From Candidatus Bipolaricaulota bacterium (GTDB taxonomy: Bacteria; Bipolaricaulota; Bipolaricaulia; RBG-16-55-9): a DNA stretch of 40,134 nt. The stretch lies in assembly GCA_026982655.1 (NCBI GenBank), contig JALSGO010000153.1, positions 1 through 40,134 of the forward strand, written 5' to 3'. Shown piece after piece: positions 1 through 7,091 of the stretch; the first letter of the stretch is position 1; every line of letters begins with the position of its first letter. A model generated the notes under the pieces. The model did no database searches and was not told where the DNA came from. It saw only the letters and a list, made by a program, of their open reading frames with translations. A program made the translations under genes and the position numbers.

Positions 1-314
1 AAAGCCGGAATCTCAGCAAAGAGGCCGTGGACGCCGTCGGCGGCGGGCGGGTCTGGACGGGCGAGCAGGCCCTTCAACACAAGCTCCTAGACGAGCTGGG
101 GGATCTCCAGAAGGCGATAGAAAAAGCGCGCGAACTCGCCCGCTTGGACGAGCGGGCCCCCGTGCGCGAGGTCCTTCCCGACAAGCGCGAGCGGGCCCCG
201 CAGCCGAGCCCGTCGGCCCTAGGGCTGTGGGAGTACGCCCTCGAGGGGCTGCGCTGTCTCCTTCGGGCTCGTGTCCTCTATCGCTGTCCCTTGGTCTTCG
301 AGGACGAGCTGTAG
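1..314 (+). CDS. sppA: Signal peptide peptidase SppA, C-terminal fragment (5' end outside window)
   Basis: Only the last ~103 residues are present, read from base 3 and ending at TAG 312-314. The stretch EAVDAVGGGRVWTGEQAL followed by LLDELGDLQKAIEKA matches the C-terminal signature of peptidase family S49 (SppA), in which a G-R-V-W-T/S-G motif and an L-x-D-E-L-G motif follow the catalytic Ser. SppA is a membrane-bound protease that degrades cleaved signal peptides and stress-damaged membrane proteins. The catalytic Ser/Lys region lies upstream of the window. After the S49 domain there is a ~50-residue Arg/Pro-rich tail without recognisable domains. The last 37 bases overlap the 3' end of the convergent ligase gene. 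Confidence 0.8.
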   Translation, partial: SRNLSKEAVDAVGGGRVWTGEQALQHKLLDELGDLQKAIEKARELARLDERAPVREVLPDKRERAPQPSPSALGLWEYALEGLRCLLRARVLYRCPLVFEDEL

Positions 315-2125
315 AGGCGTTTGGAGACGTTGGAGGCGGGAGGAGGGGTCCCGTTCCCGGGTCCCGAGCGGGCCTTCTCGAAGAGCTGCTTCACCTCCGC
401 GACGGTGGTCGCCTCCTCCGCGCTCTTGTCGTCCCGGAACCGCAGGAACCGGGGGAACCGGAGAGCGATCCCCGGCTCGTCCTCTCCCTCGGAGCCGCAC
501 GTATGAATCGGGCTCCGAGTGAGCTCCGCGCCGGAGATCTCCAGCACCGCGACGGGCTCGAACCAACGGGTCGGCTCCAGCTTCGAGATCACACGGGCGG
601 GCCTGTGCTCTGTCTCGTAGGGCTTAAACCGCTCGGGAAGCCGGGCGAGCTCCTCGTCGCTAAAGCCCGTGCTCACCTTGCACAACGTCTCGAAGCGGTC
701 CTTGTCGGGGTTGTAGACGGCGCACAGGAGCGCCCCCCACGTCCCGGAGCGCTTCCCCCGGCCTGCGAACCCGCCGACGGCCACCACGTCGAAGGTGTCC
801 GCCAGCTCCTCGGAGTAGTCGCGCTTCCACTTGATCCAGCTCCACTCCCGCGCCCCGGCCCGATAGATCGAGTCGGGCGCGCAGGATTTCGCTAAGATCC
901 CCTCCAGGCCCCGCTCCACGGCCTCGTCGAAGAATCCCTCGATCTCCTCGGGGTCGCTCGACTCGAGGCGGGCCGTGAGGTCCACCCGTCCCGAGGGCGT
1001 AACGATTCGTTCGAGGAGGGCCCGCCGCTCGGGGTAGGGCTTCTCCATGGCGCTCTCGCCGTCCACGTACAAAACGTCAAAGAGGAAGAGCTTGACGGGG
1101 ATCTCTTGGACGTAGCGCTCGATGTCGTACTTGCGGCGGCGGCTCATGAGGATCTGGAAGGGCTGAAACTGATCGTCCGTTCCGGGGACGAGGGCCACCA
1201 CCTCGCCCTCGACGATCGCCTCCTCGGCGGCGACGTCTTGACGGATCGCCTCGACCACGTCGGGGTACTGATGGGTGATGTTCTCCAAGTTGCGGGAGAA
1301 GATCAGCACATCTTCGCCCCGTTTGTGGCACTGGACGCGCTCGCCGTCGTACTTCCACTCGACCGCAAATCCGTGGGGCATCTTCTCGAAGATCTCGTGG
1401 AGGGTCTGGACCCGCTGGGCGGCCATCATCTTGATGGGATGGCCCACCTGAATTTTGATCTCTTGAAGCCCCTCCAGCCCCTTCTCGGCCACCTTTTGGG
1501 CCACCAGCCCCACGTCGCCGCACAGGTTGTAGGCCTTCTCCAGCTGAGCTTTGTTCTTCTTCTCGCCCGTAAAGGCCACCGCCAGGGCGTTTAAGAGGGT
1601 CATGGTCCCCGCGCCCAGCCGCAAGGTGCCCAAGGCGATGCGCACGATGTAACGGGCCTCGCGGGGGGTGGCCTTCTGCAACAAATCCGCCAGGAGGTTG
1701 AGCTTCGCCTCCTGGGAGCCCGTCCCCGCCTGGCGGGCGATCTCCAGGAGCTTTTCGTGCACGGAGCGCACGGTGAGGGCGTCCCCGGAGCCGGAGCCCG
1801 CTTGGCCCTCGAGCACGGCCTCGGCGACCAGGCCGTAGTCGCCCTTCTCGTCGTACCGTCGTTGGACCTCCTCGCGGGAGCGGCCCGAGGCGCGGGCGAT
1901 CGCCTCGGCCATCAGGCGCTCGCCGATCTGCAGGTTGACGTCCTCGTACTCGGCGGCGAGGTTCCCCTGGACGAAGTAGCTCACCACGGGGATGACGTCG
2001 GGGGGCGTGCGGCGGAAGAGGTCGGCGAGGATGGCGACCATCTCGTTGCCGGAGGTGGTGGCGTCCAGCTTCTCCAAGGCTTCCACCAGCTCGCGGAAGG
2101 GGAGGTCGCGTTCGCGTGCGCTCAT
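278..2125 (-). CDS. lig: ATP-dependent DNA ligase, archaeal type
   Basis: A 615-residue ATP-dependent DNA ligase that seals nicks by a lysyl-AMP intermediate. The order is an N-terminal DNA-binding domain (about 1-215), an adenylation domain with motif I KYDGER (catalytic Lys258), motif V around KWKRDY, and a C-terminal OB domain. Length and layout match the archaeal/eukaryotic ligase I family rather than the bacterial NAD-dependent LigA or short Ku-associated ligases. The open frame runs further upstream, but the start at 2125 (MSARERDLPF) fits the family N-terminus, lies outside the preceding hepT gene, and has a TACAAT hexamer 9 nt upstream. No Shine-Dalgarno sequence is visible, so the mRNA may be leaderless. 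The Ser/Lys-rich C-terminal tail overlaps sppA. Confidence 0.93.
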   Translation of the reverse strand: MSARERDLPFRELVEALEKLDATTSGNEMVAILADLFRRTPPDVIPVVSYFVQGNLAAEYEDVNLQIGERLMAEAIARASGRSREEVQRRYDEKGDYGLVAEAVLEGQAGSGSGDALTVRSVHEKLLEIARQAGTGSQEAKLNLLADLLQKATPREARYIVRIALGTLRLGAGTMTLLNALAVAFTGEKKNKAQLEKAYNLCGDVGLVAQKVAEKGLEGLQEIKIQVGHPIKMMAAQRVQTLHEIFEKMPHGFAVEWKYDGERVQCHKRGEDVLIFSRNLENITHQYPDVVEAIRQDVAAEEAIVEGEVVALVPGTDDQFQPFQILMSRRRKYDIERYVQEIPVKLFLFDVLYVDGESAMEKPYPERRALLERIVTPSGRVDLTARLESSDPEEIEGFFDEAVERGLEGILAKSCAPDSIYRAGAREWSWIKWKRDYSEELADTFDVVAVGGFAGRGKRSGTWGALLCAVYNPDKDRFETLCKVSTGFSDEELARLPERFKPYETEHRPARVISKLEPTRWFEPVAVLEISGAELTRSPIHTCGSEGEDEPGIALRFPRFLRFRDDKSAEEATTVAEVKQLFEKARSGPGNGTPPPASNVSKRLYSSSSKTKGQR

Positions 2126-2134
2126 GGCAAGGGG

Positions 2135-2163
2135 ATTGTACGCGTATCGTCCAAGAGCGTCTA
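2135..2163 (-). promoter_or_regulatory. Candidate leaderless promoter of lig
   Basis: On the minus strand TAGACG (2158-2163), a 17-bp spacer and TACAAT (2135-2140) precede the lig ATG. Only 9 nt separate the -10 hexamer from the ATG, so transcription would begin at or beside the start codon. The -35 overlaps the hepT stop codon, which would let lig be expressed independently of the toxin-antitoxin genes. Confidence 0.5.
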
Positions 2164-2514
2164 GTGCATTTGTCTTTTCTGCTCTTGGAGAATCGTCTGT
2201 ATCTGAGCTTTCAAATCCGGCAAGTCTTTCTCGACGACTTCCCAGACGATTTCCAGGTCCACATCGAAGTATTCGTGGATGATTCGATTTCGCATCCCAA
2301 TGATTTGCTGCCACGGCACCTCAGGATGCTTTTCTCGCGTTTCCTCAGAGAGGTTGCGACTTGCTTCGCCGATAATCTCTAACTGCCGCACGACGCCGTC
2401 CTGGAGCAGTCTGCGTTCCATAAACTGCTCCTTCGAGACATCGCGAAGGTACTCCTCGATCTGCTGAATGGAGTCAAGGATATGGCGGAGGTAGACGGTA
2501 TCATCCTTCCTCAT
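2161..2514 (-). CDS. hepT: HepT-like HEPN-domain toxin (RNase)
   Basis: A 117-residue HEPN protein of the DUF86/HepT family. It carries the R-x4-H-x-Y signature as R75, H80 and Y82 in RNRIIHEY. In characterised HepT proteins Arg and His form the ribonuclease site and the Tyr is AMPylated by the partner MNT antitoxin. Its start overlaps the 3' end of the upstream mntA gene by 14 bases, so the two are translationally coupled, with the antitoxin gene first. The length is normal and all motif residues are intact, so it looks functional. It lies 36 nt upstream of the ligase gene on the same strand. Confidence 0.88.
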   Translation of the reverse strand: MRKDDTVYLRHILDSIQQIEEYLRDVSKEQFMERRLLQDGVVRQLEIIGEASRNLSEETREKHPEVPWQQIIGMRNRIIHEYFDVDLEIVWEVVEKDLPDLKAQIQTILQEQKRQMH

Positions 2515-2812
2515 AGAGGACGATCAGCTCCTTCTCGACATAAGGCCGGAGATAGGGACTCAAGGCTCGGGCGCTGATAAGCTCCACCTTGCGGCCCAAG
2601 ATCCGGCTGAGCTCTTCCTCTAGGCCGAACCACTGCAACCCCAGCGGCGGGCGTTCATCCGGAGGCTTGAGTTCTACCAGGAGATCGATATCGCTCTGGG
2701 GCCCCTCCTCCCCACGGGCGAAGGAGCCGAAGAGCGCGATTCTGCGCACGTAGGGTCTGAGCACGGGAACGACTTTATCGCGAATCTCTTTGAGCTTGGA
2801 GGCCTCCCTCAT
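2501..2812 (-). CDS. mntA: MntA-like minimal nucleotidyltransferase antitoxin
   Basis: A 103-residue minimal nucleotidyltransferase with the complete GSX10DXD motif: G29, S30, then D41 and D43 within FGSFARGEEGPQSDID. Characterised MntA antitoxins transfer AMP to the HEPN toxin Tyr using ATP. It is followed by hepT with a 14-base overlap, the usual order for this type VII-like system. The start ATG at 2812 follows GAGAG and lies 13 nt after a -10 hexamer. No transposase or other mobility gene is nearby, so the pair appears to be a chromosomal passenger between lig and a metabolic gene. Confidence 0.88.
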   Translation of the reverse strand: MREASKLKEIRDKVVPVLRPYVRRIALFGSFARGEEGPQSDIDLLVELKPPDERPPLGLQWFGLEEELSRILGRKVELISARALSPYLRPYVEKELIVLYEEG

Positions 2813-2825
2813 CGTCTCTCAAAGG

Positions 2826-2855
2826 ATCCTAGCACGTTGCCACAGTACGCGCCAA
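2826..2855 (-). promoter_or_regulatory. Candidate promoter of mntA-hepT
   Basis: On the minus strand TTGGCG (2850-2855), an 18-bp spacer and TAGGAT (2826-2831) lie 13 nt upstream of the mntA ATG. It is arranged back-to-back with the promoter proposed for the flavoprotein gene at 2922. Confidence 0.5.
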
Positions 2856-2871
2856 GGGAAGAATCCTCTGC

Positions 2872-2914
2872 TTGCCCGCAGCGTTTCCCTCTGCTTACAA
2901 TCCCTTGAGGTGAT
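2872..2914 (+). promoter_or_regulatory. Candidate promoter and RBS of the GlcD-like gene
   Basis: TTGCCC (2872-2877), an 18-bp spacer and TACAAT (2896-2901) are followed by a GAGGTGAT ribosome binding site at 2907-2914, 7 nt before the ATG at 2922. The predicted leader is very short, and the RBS decides the start. Confidence 0.5.
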
Positions 2915-2921
2915 TTTATCG

Positions 2922-4310
2922 ATGGCCCTTACGATGCGTGCACTCACGGAATCGCAACTCCAAGCCCTCCGGGAGCGGGTCGGCCCACAGAAGGTCTCCC
3001 GCAACGAGTCGGAGCTGTGGGTCCACGCCCGCGACGAGGGCGGCCACGGCGAGCACCCCCCCGACTGCATCGTCTACGCCGAGTCCCGCGACGACGTCGT
3101 CCAAGTCTTGAAATTCTGCCACCACGAGAGGATCCCCGTGGTCCCCTGGGGGGCCGGCACCAGCCTGGAGGCGAACCCCGTCGCGCTCTACGGCGGCGTC
3201 TGCTTGGACCTCTCCCGCATGAATCGGGTGGTAGAGATCCGCCCCGAGGACTTCCAGGTGACCGTCGAGCCCGGGGTGGTGCACTACGACCTCAACAAGC
3301 AGCTCAGCAGATACGGCCTCTTCTTCCCGCCCGACCCGGGCGCGCCCGCCACCATCGGGGGCATCGTCGCCAACAACGCCGCGGGGATCCAAGCCGTCAA
3401 GTACGGCTCCGTCAAGCACTACGTGCTGCAGCTCGAAGTGGTCTTGGCCCACGGGGAAGTTCTCCGGTTGGGCTCCCGCGCGATGCGCAGCTCCTCGGGC
3501 TACGATTTAGTCCATCTGTTCGTAGGCTCCGAGGGCACGTTGGGGGTCTTCACGGAGATCACCTTGAAGCTGGTGGGCATCCCGCCGGAGGTGTCGGCGG
3601 CGACGGCCTCCTTCCCCCGGTTGGAGAAAGCGACCCAAGCGGTGGTCGAGATCGTCCAGGCGGGGCTCTCCCCCGCGGCGCTGGAGCTGATGGACCCCGT
3701 CACCGTCCGGGACATCAACGCGTTCAAGGGGCTGGAGCTGCCGGAGATGCCCACGCTCTTTCTCGAGTTCCGCGGCAACGGTCCCGAGGTGGCCGAGGAT
3801 GTCCGCTTGGCCCAAGAGATCTGCGAGGGGAACGGCTGTGTGAGCTATCAAAGCGTGCTGGGCCGGGAGGAGCGGGATCGCCTCTGGGAGGCGCGGCACC
3901 ACGCGTACTACGCCTCGGCGGCGGCCAACCCCGGCAAGCGGGCGATCGTCACAGACGTGGCCGTCCCCATCAGCAAGTTCCCCGAGATGGTCGAGTTCTC
4001 CCGCCAGAAGCTCGAGGAGTTCGGCCTGGGGGGGCCCATCCTGGGTCATGCCGGGGACGGCAACTTCCACGTGGGGATCTTCTACGGCGACGAGGAGGAG
4101 CGGGCCAAAGCCCACCAAGTCAACGAGGCCATCGTCTTGAAAGCCCTGGAGCTGGGCGGCACGGCCACGGGGGAGCACGGCGTCGGCGTGGGCAAGATCG
4201 CGTTCATGGAGCGCGAGCACGGGGCGGGCTACCGCTGGATGCATCAGATCAAAAAGCTCTTCGACCCCCACGGGATCCTCAACCCGGGGAAGATCTTCCC
4301 GCCCGAATGA
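2922..4310 (+). CDS. FAD-linked oxidase, GlcD / D-lactate dehydrogenase type
   Basis: A 462-residue flavoprotein of the FAD-binding-4 plus FAD-oxidase-C family, which oxidises D-2-hydroxyacids such as D-lactate or glycolate to 2-oxoacids. The N-terminal PCMH-type FAD domain (about 40-225) shows GAGTSLEANP, FFPPDPGAPATIGG and GSEGTLG. The C-terminal cap domain shows the active-site stretches GHAGDGNFH and GEHGVGVGK, and the end NPGKIFP is typical. The ATG at 2922 is chosen because GAGGTGAT lies just upstream. No GlcE, GlcF or LldEFG subunit genes are adjacent, so the electron acceptor is not evident. Members cannot be told apart by substrate from sequence alone. The following fabD begins 38 nt after the stop. 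Confidence 0.9.
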   Translation: MALTMRALTESQLQALRERVGPQKVSRNESELWVHARDEGGHGEHPPDCIVYAESRDDVVQVLKFCHHERIPVVPWGAGTSLEANPVALYGGVCLDLSRMNRVVEIRPEDFQVTVEPGVVHYDLNKQLSRYGLFFPPDPGAPATIGGIVANNAAGIQAVKYGSVKHYVLQLEVVLAHGEVLRLGSRAMRSSSGYDLVHLFVGSEGTLGVFTEITLKLVGIPPEVSAATASFPRLEKATQAVVEIVQAGLSPAALELMDPVTVRDINAFKGLELPEMPTLFLEFRGNGPEVAEDVRLAQEICEGNGCVSYQSVLGREERDRLWEARHHAYYASAAANPGKRAIVTDVAVPISKFPEMVEFSRQKLEEFGLGGPILGHAGDGNFHVGIFYGDEEERAKAHQVNEAIVLKALELGGTATGEHGVGVGKIAFMEREHGAGYRWMHQIKKLFDPHGILNPGKIFPPE

Positions 4311-4348
4311 CTTTGCGGAGCGAAGACTCTCATCGCGGAGGTGGAGAC

Positions 4349-5245
4349 GTGCGCACAGCCTTTCTCTACCCCGGCCAGGGGTCGCAGTTCGTGGGCATGG
4401 GACGGAAGCTCTACGAGCGCTTCCCCGAGCGCGTGGAGCCCTTCTATGAGAGGGCCCGCAAGGCCCTCGGCTTCGACATCCGGAAGCTCCTGTTCGAGGG
4501 CCCCGAGGAGGAACTCACGCTCACGGAGAACGCCCAGCCCGCCATCCTCTTAGAGAGCGTGATCCAGCACGAACTCCTTGTAACGCTGAAAGGCGTAGAG
4601 CCCGCCGTGGGGGCCGGGCACTCGTTGGGGGAGTACTCGGCGCTCGTCTGCGCGGGCGTCCTCTCCCTGGAGGACGGTCTCCAACTCGTCCGCAAGCGCG
4701 GGAGGTACATGCAGGAGGCCGTCCCCGTGGGCGAGGGAGCGATGGTCGCCGTCCTCAAGCTCTCCCCGGAGGAGGTGGAGGCGCTCTGCAGGGAGACGGG
4801 CGCGGAGGTCGCCAACGTGAACGCCCCCGGCCAGGTGGTGGTCTCCGGGAGGCGCGAGGCCGTCCTTTGGGCCAAGAAGCGGGCCGAGGAGCGCGGAGGG
4901 CGGGGGATCGAGCTGGAGGTCTCCGCCCCCTTCCACAGCTCGCTCATGGCCCCCGCGGAGGAGCGCCTCCGCCGCGAGATCGAGCGGGTCGAGTTCCACC
5001 CTCCCCGCTTCCCGGTGATCGCCACGGTGAGCGGCGAGCCCGAGACGGACCCCGAGCGCCTTCGGGATCTCTTGACGAAGCAGATCACGGCCCAAGTGCG
5101 CTGGGTGGACTACGTCCTCCGGCTCCGGGAGATGGGCATAACCCGCTGTCTGGAGGTGGGGCCGGGGGAGGTGCTCACGCGGCTGGTTCGCCGCATCGCC
5201 CCCGAGCTCGAGACGGAGCCCGCCGAGCGCCTCCTCCTGTCGTAA
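4349..5245 (+). CDS. fabD: Malonyl-CoA:ACP transacylase FabD
   Basis: A 298-residue malonyl-CoA:acyl-carrier-protein transacylase, which loads malonyl groups onto ACP for fatty acid elongation. Visible are the N-terminal GQGSQ (9-13), the nucleophile elbow GHSLGEYSA (Ser92), the catalytic His196 in APFHSSLM, and the C-terminal [11 protein letters not shown]. The start is GTG at 4349, supported by GGAGGTGG at 4337-4344 and by the family N-terminus FLYPGQGSQ. The open frame extends far upstream through glcD, but that part is antiparallel noise. It is followed by fabG and acpP, the usual core fab order, although no KAS gene (fabH or fabF) is in the cluster. Confidence 0.96.
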   Translation: MRTAFLYPGQGSQFVGMGRKLYERFPERVEPFYERARKALGFDIRKLLFEGPEEELTLTENAQPAILLESVIQHELLVTLKGVEPAVGAGHSLGEYSALVCAGVLSLEDGLQLVRKRGRYMQEAVPVGEGAMVAVLKLSPEEVEALCRETGAEVANVNAPGQVVVSGRREAVLWAKKRAEERGGRGIELEVSAPFHSSLMAPAEERLRREIERVEFHPPRFPVIATVSGEPETDPERLRDLLTKQITAQVRWVDYVLRLREMGITRCLEVGPGEVLTRLVRRIAPELETEPAERLLLS

Positions 5246-5262
5246 CGGGCTCTCGAAGGCGG

Positions 5263-5291
5263 TTGCCTTTTGCCCCGGAACTCGGTACAAC
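5263..5291 (+). promoter_or_regulatory. Candidate leaderless promoter of fabG
   Basis: TTGCCT (5263-5268), a 17-bp spacer and TACAAC (5286-5291) end 10 nt before the fabG ATG. There is no Shine-Dalgarno sequence between the -10 and the start, so a leaderless or near-leaderless transcript is implied. Confidence 0.45.
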
Positions 5292-5301
5292 CTTCGCCGT
5301 C

Positions 5302-6063
5302 ATGGCTACCCCAACGACCACGACGACCCGAGAGTTAGAAGGGCGGGTGGCAGTCCTCACGGGGGGGACGGGCGCGATCGGACGGGCCATCGCCCAGGAG
5401 CTCGTCGCCCAGGGGGCTTGGGTGGCGCTCCTGGCCCGCGACCCCCAACGAGGCCGGGAGGCCGAGCAGGCTCTTGCGCCGAACGCCGCGTTCTACCCCG
5501 TAGACGTCACCTGTGGGGGGGACGTGGAGCAGGCGTTCCAGGCCATCCACGAGGAGCGCGGTCGCATCGACTTCTTGATCAACAACGCCGGGGCGATGAG
5601 CGATAACCTGCTGGTGCGCATGAAGGACGAGGAGTGGGACCTGGTGATCACGACCAACCTCAAGGGGGCCTTCTACTGCACCAAGGCCGCGGTGCGCTAC
5701 ATGATCCGACAACGGGCGGGCGCGATCGTCAACGTCACGAGCGTCTCGGGGCAGCTGGGGGTTCCGGGGCAGGCGAACTACTCCACGGCCAAGGCGGGGC
5801 TGATGGGCTTTACCCGCGCGCTGGCCCGGGAGCTGGCCCCGCGCAACATCCGGGTCAACGCCGTCGCGCCGGGCTTCATCGACGCCGGGATGACCGAGGG
5901 GCTCGACGAGCGGGTGAAGAGCTTCTACCGCGAGCAGATCCCCCTGGGGCGCTTTGGCCGCCCCGAGGAGGTGGCCCCCTTGGTGGCCTTCTTGCTTTCG
6001 GAGCGCGCGTCGTATATAACAGGCCAGATTTTCAACGTGGACGGAGGTCTCGCGCTCGGCTAA
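5302..6063 (+). CDS. fabG: 3-oxoacyl-ACP reductase FabG
   Basis: A 253-residue classical short-chain dehydrogenase that reduces 3-oxoacyl-ACP with NADPH. The cofactor motif TGGTGAIG is at 20-27 and NNAG at 94-97. The catalytic triad is Ser147, Tyr160 and Lys164, in [10 protein letters not shown], which is diagnostic for FabG. The C-terminus [15 protein letters not shown] is also family-typical. The N-terminus has an unusual run of threonines ([10 protein letters not shown]). It sits between fabD (56-nt gap) and acpP (67-nt gap). Both gaps or the neighbouring coding ends hold promoter-like elements, so the three genes may be separately tuned. Confidence 0.96.
   Translation: MATPTTTTTRELEGRVAVLTGGTGAIGRAIAQELVAQGAWVALLARDPQRGREAEQALAPNAAFYPVDVTCGGDVEQAFQAIHEERGRIDFLINNAGAMSDNLLVRMKDEEWDLVITTNLKGAFYCTKAAVRYMIRQRAGAIVNVTSVSGQLGVPGQANYSTAKAGLMGFTRALARELAPRNIRVNAVAPGFIDAGMTEGLDERVKSFYREQIPLGRFGRPEEVAPLVAFLLSERASYITGQIFNVDGGLALG
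5992..6020 (+). promoter_or_regulatory. Candidate internal promoter for acpP
   Basis: Inside the last codons of fabG, TTGCTT (5992-5997), a 17-bp spacer and TATAAC (6015-6020) form a good sigma70-type element. It would give a leader of about 100 nt to the acpP ATG. ACP is usually among the most abundant proteins, and a private promoter fits that. Confidence 0.45.
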
Positions 6064-6130
6064 CCCGTGGGAGTGGCCGAAAAGAGCTTCCGGAAGTACC
6101 CTGCACCCGACGACGAAGGAGGTGTGAGCG

Positions 6131-6388
6131 ATGGCCGACATCGAGGAGCGGATCAAGAAGATCATCGCCGAACAGCTCATGGTGGAGGAGGAGGAGATCA
6201 CCCCGGAGGCCTCCTTCATCGACGAGCTGGGGGCCGACTCCCTCGACACCGTGGAGATGATCATGGAGATCGAGGATGAGTTCGGCATCGAGATCCCTGA
6301 CGAGGACGCCGAGAAGCTCCAGACCGTAGGCGACGCGATCGAGTACGTCAAGCGCAAGGTCGAGGAGAAGGAAGGCCAGGCGGCCTAG
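6131..6388 (+). CDS. acpP: Acyl carrier protein
   Basis: An 85-residue acidic acyl carrier protein. The phosphopantetheine attachment site is Ser37 in [12 protein letters not shown], the canonical DSL motif at the start of helix II. Helix III, with [16 protein letters not shown], is also standard. A strong AAGGAGGT ribosome binding site ends 7 nt before the ATG. It is the last gene of the fabD-fabG-acpP cluster. In many bacteria fabF follows, but here a hairpin-containing gap and an unrelated exported protein follow. Confidence 0.97.
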   Translation: MADIEERIKKIIAEQLMVEEEEITPEASFIDELGADSLDTVEMIMEIEDEFGIEIPDEDAEKLQTVGDAIEYVKRKVEEKEGQAA

Positions 6389-6474
6389 GCCCTCTTAGGC
6401 CCTGGGCCCCGGACCCCGGACCCCCTCGAGTCGCATTCGGAGTCCAAGCCCAAGGAGGAAGGGAGATCTCCGCC

Positions 6475-6505
6475 GTAGGGGCGCACGGACGGAGTGCGCC
6501 CCTAC
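6475..6505. repeat. Perfect 12-bp inverted repeat, REP-like hairpin
   Basis: GTAGGGGCGCAC (6475-6486), a 7-nt loop GGACGGA and GTGCGCCCCTAC (6494-6505) are perfectly complementary. No T-run follows, so a simple intrinsic terminator is unlikely, though it could protect the acpP mRNA 3' end. GTAGGGGCG-type palindromes occur as dispersed REP-like elements in many environmental bacteria. Confidence 0.75.
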
Positions 6506-6611
6506 GCGCTCCGGAAGCCTCACTCGACGGGACGAACGTCCCTCCCCATAGGGAGTCAGGCTGTAGACCCCTCCTCCCTCCCCGCCTATGCTCCAGAGAG
6601 GTGATGTGCTC

Positions 6612-7091
6612 ATGAGGAGTGTGCAACGAGCGGGCCTTCGCGTGGGAGGCCTGATCCTTCCCGTTGTCCTGGCGCTTCTTCTGCTCAGCGTCCCCGCTTG
6701 GGAGGCCCCGGCGCAGTCGTTCACCGCGGGCCTGCGGGCGGGAGTCCTTACGGGCGAGTTCAGCGCCTTCGGGGAGCTCTTTCTCACCCCTTCGGTTTCG
6801 CTCAACTTGAGCGTGGGGGTTCAGACGGCGTCGTTTACGCTCTCGACCTGGGGTACGGTCTATCTCACCCGAAGCACCGGGCTGTTCGCCCCCTATCTGG
6901 GGCTGGGGACGAAGTTCCTCCTCGGCGGGGGGCGCTTCCAGACGTTCCTGATGGTGCTGGGGGGTCTGCGGGTCAACCCGCCGTTCGCCTCGTTCTTGAG
7001 CGTCTTTACGGACCTAGCGCTCTTTGTGCGCCTCCCGCGATTCGACCGCGCCGTCCTGGACGTGCGCCTGGCGCTGGCGGTGCGGTTCTGA
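6612..7091 (+). CDS. Small exported protein, probable outer-membrane beta-barrel
   Basis: A 159-residue protein of unknown function with a clear Sec signal peptide: basic N-terminus, hydrophobic core about 11-27, predicted cleavage after APA34. The mature ~125 residues alternate hydrophobic and small polar residues in short strands, contain repeated Gly-rich turns (GLGTKFLLGGGRF) and end in Phe, like many outer-membrane beta-barrels recognised by BamA. I do not recognise a named family. The start ATG 6612 is chosen because an AGAGAGGTGAT ribosome binding site lies 7-8 nt upstream. The 3' end overlaps the convergent yqeG-like gene by 78 bases. Confidence 0.7.
   Translation: MRSVQRAGLRVGGLILPVVLALLLLSVPAWEAPAQSFTAGLRAGVLTGEFSAFGELFLTPSVSLNLSVGVQTASFTLSTWGTVYLTRSTGLFAPYLGLGTKFLLGGGRFQTFLMVLGGLRVNPPFASFLSVFTDLALFVRLPRFDRAVLDVRLALAVRF

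Noticed and set aside
227-895. Long open frame antiparallel to the ligase gene
   Set aside because: Low-complexity Arg/Gly/Pro composition and opposite to a well-conserved gene; a shadow of GC-rich coding sequence.
3017-4348. Long open extension upstream of FabD through glcD
   Set aside because: The sequence is Arg/Gly/Pro noise in a second frame; the GTG at 4349 has a ribosome binding site and the family N-terminus.
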